Origin: an uncultured Clostridia bacterium | GTDB lineage: Bacteria > Bacillota > Clostridia > Monoglobales > Monoglobaceae | Direction: 5' to 3' | Length of the DNA: 14,814 bases | Assembly (NCBI GenBank): GCA_934463175.1 | Contig: CAKSIW010000064.1 | Location: forward strand, 1-14,814 | In this document: positions 13,918 through 14,814 of the stretch, piece by piece | How positions within the stretch are numbered: position 1 is the first letter of the stretch | Layout: every line of letters starts with the position of its first letter | Made by a program: the position numbers and the translations under genes | The notes under the pieces: model-generated | Told to the model about the DNA's origin: nothing | Seen by the model: the letters and a program-made list of their open reading frames with translations, nothing else | The model's database searches: none

Positions 13918-14814
13918 ATGGCAGAGTTACGATATAATCCGCTTTTGAATGACTGGATTATGATTGCATCACACAGACAGAACAGACCTCAAATGCCGAA
14001 AAACTGGTGTCCGTTTTGCCCCGGTTCGGGAAAAGTGCCGGACAGCTACACCGTTTTTAAGTATGACAACGATTTCCCGGCATTATCACAAAATCCGCCG
14101 CAGCCCGATGATGTTGCAACCGAGTTTTTCAAGGTTAAGCCTTCATACGGAAAATGCGAGGTTGTGCTTTATTCTCCCGAACACACAACGACTCTTCCGC
14201 AGCTTTCGGTCGGACATATTGAAAAGCTTGTTGAGCTTTGGCAGGAACGCTTTTCGGAGCTTTCAAAGGACGAGAAAATAAAATATATCTTTATGTTTGA
14301 GAACAAGGGTGAGCCGGTCGGTGTTACAATGCCGCACCCTCACGGTCAGATATACGGCTATTCCGTTTTACCGAAACGAATTGATGAGGAGCTTTCAAAC
14401 AGCAAAAAGTATCTTGACAAGACAGGAAGCTGCCTGATTTGCGACCTTCTTAAAAACGAAAAGTCAGAAAACCGCCGTGTCATATGCGAGAATGATGATT
14501 TTGCCGTGATTTTGCCGTTCTTTGCGGATTATCCGTATGGAATATACATTATTTCAAAGAAACACAGGCAGAACATAACCGAGTTTGACAAGACAGAGGC
14601 ACACAATTTTGCCGAAATATTAAAAATGGCAACTGGCGCATTGGATTCACTTTTTGACATGTCATTTCCCTACATGATGTGCATGTATCAGAATCCTGTC
14701 AACAGCGGTGACTATTCGGCATTTAATCATTTTCATGTTAAATTCTATCCGCCGATGAGAAGCGGTGACAAGCAGAAATTCAATGCGTCAAGCGAAACAG
14801 GTGCATGGGCATGC
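13918..14814 (+). CDS. galT: Galactose-1-phosphate uridylyltransferase (3' end cut by window)
   Basis: Leloir-pathway enzyme that exchanges UMP between UDP-glucose and galactose 1-phosphate. 299 codons are open to the window edge, and the family is usually about 330-350 residues, so only the last part is missing. The catalytic motif PHPHGQ is present with H142 as the nucleophile that carries UMP, and H140 as the neighbouring metal-ligand position. CPFC (C31, C34) and H89 match the zinc site. FNHFHVKFYPP near the end is the second conserved histidine cluster. A second CxxC (C172, C175) is also present. The start follows AGGAG by seven bases. It has its own promoter rather than clearly belonging to the GH78 operon. 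Further galactose genes may follow outside the window. Confidence 0.94.
   Translation, partial: MAELRYNPLLNDWIMIASHRQNRPQMPKNWCPFCPGSGKVPDSYTVFKYDNDFPALSQNPPQPDDVATEFFKVKPSYGKCEVVLYSPEHTTTLPQLSVGHIEKLVELWQERFSELSKDEKIKYIFMFENKGEPVGVTMPHPHGQIYGYSVLPKRIDEELSNSKKYLDKTGSCLICDLLKNEKSENRRVICENDDFAVILPFFADYPYGIYIISKKHRQNITEFDKTEAHNFAEILKMATGALDSLFDMSFPYMMCMYQNPVNSGDYSAFNHFHVKFYPPMRSGDKQKFNASSETGAWAC

Noticed and set aside
13964..14281. Plus-strand open frame of 105 codons inside galT
   Set aside because: It is out of frame with galT, whose own frame is open to the window end with all catalytic motifs.

Overview
The window looks like chromosomal DNA from a Gram-positive anaerobe of the class Clostridia, probably a gut-type Oscillospiraceae/Ruminococcaceae relative. 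This is inferred from strong AGGAGG-type ribosome binding sites, near-consensus vegetative promoters (TTGACA-type, 17-base spacer), T-tailed intrinsic terminators, a lipoprotein-anchored ABC binding protein, a YerC/TrpR-type regulator, a DUF512 radical-SAM protein and a zinc-type ROK glucokinase. The species cannot be named from this sequence. No tRNA, rRNA, CRISPR array, insertion sequence, phage gene or attachment site was seen, and base composition and gene style look uniform throughout.

Layout. (1) 84-2168: pnp (polynucleotide phosphorylase), closed by a strong intrinsic terminator at 2191-2225. (2) 2314-8236: seven codirectional genes behind one visible promoter (2246-2274) whose spacer contains a perfect 18-bp palindrome. 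They encode an amino-acid ABC importer (lipoprotein, permease, ATPase), a small TrpR-like regulator, a PDZ/radical-SAM/DUF512 protein, a cytidylate-kinase-like P-loop protein and a MATE transporter. Gaps are short, the last two genes overlap by four bases, and an 18-bp hairpin separates the binding-protein gene from the permease gene. A bidirectional terminator at 8259-8304 ends this operon and the convergent ROK gene. (3) 9257-8313, minus strand: a ROK-family glucokinase. (4) 9444-13787: a four-gene operon divergent from the glucokinase gene, encoding an intracellular GH78 alpha-L-rhamnosidase-like enzyme, an RpiB/LacAB-family sugar-phosphate isomerase, an alpha/beta hydrolase and an SGNH (GDSL) hydrolase. 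(5) 13918 to the window end: galT, cut by the edge, with its own promoter.

How the genes may work together. The left part is housekeeping RNA turnover plus amino-acid uptake. The right part reads as intracellular sugar use: the GH78 enzyme would trim rhamnosyl (or similar) residues from imported oligosaccharides, the two hydrolases could remove ester decorations such as acetyl groups, and ROK kinase and GalT would feed hexoses into central metabolism. The isomerase does not belong to the standard L-rhamnose pathway and lacks histidines conserved in ribose-5-phosphate isomerase B, so it is the most open functional question here. No sugar transporter or dedicated sugar regulator lies in the window.

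Nothing here is a clearly new defence or mobile system. The best leads are the GH78/isomerase/two-hydrolase cassette, the palindrome plus tandem 8-mers at the ABC operon promoter, the intercistronic hairpin, and a 12-base match between the pnp leader and its terminator.
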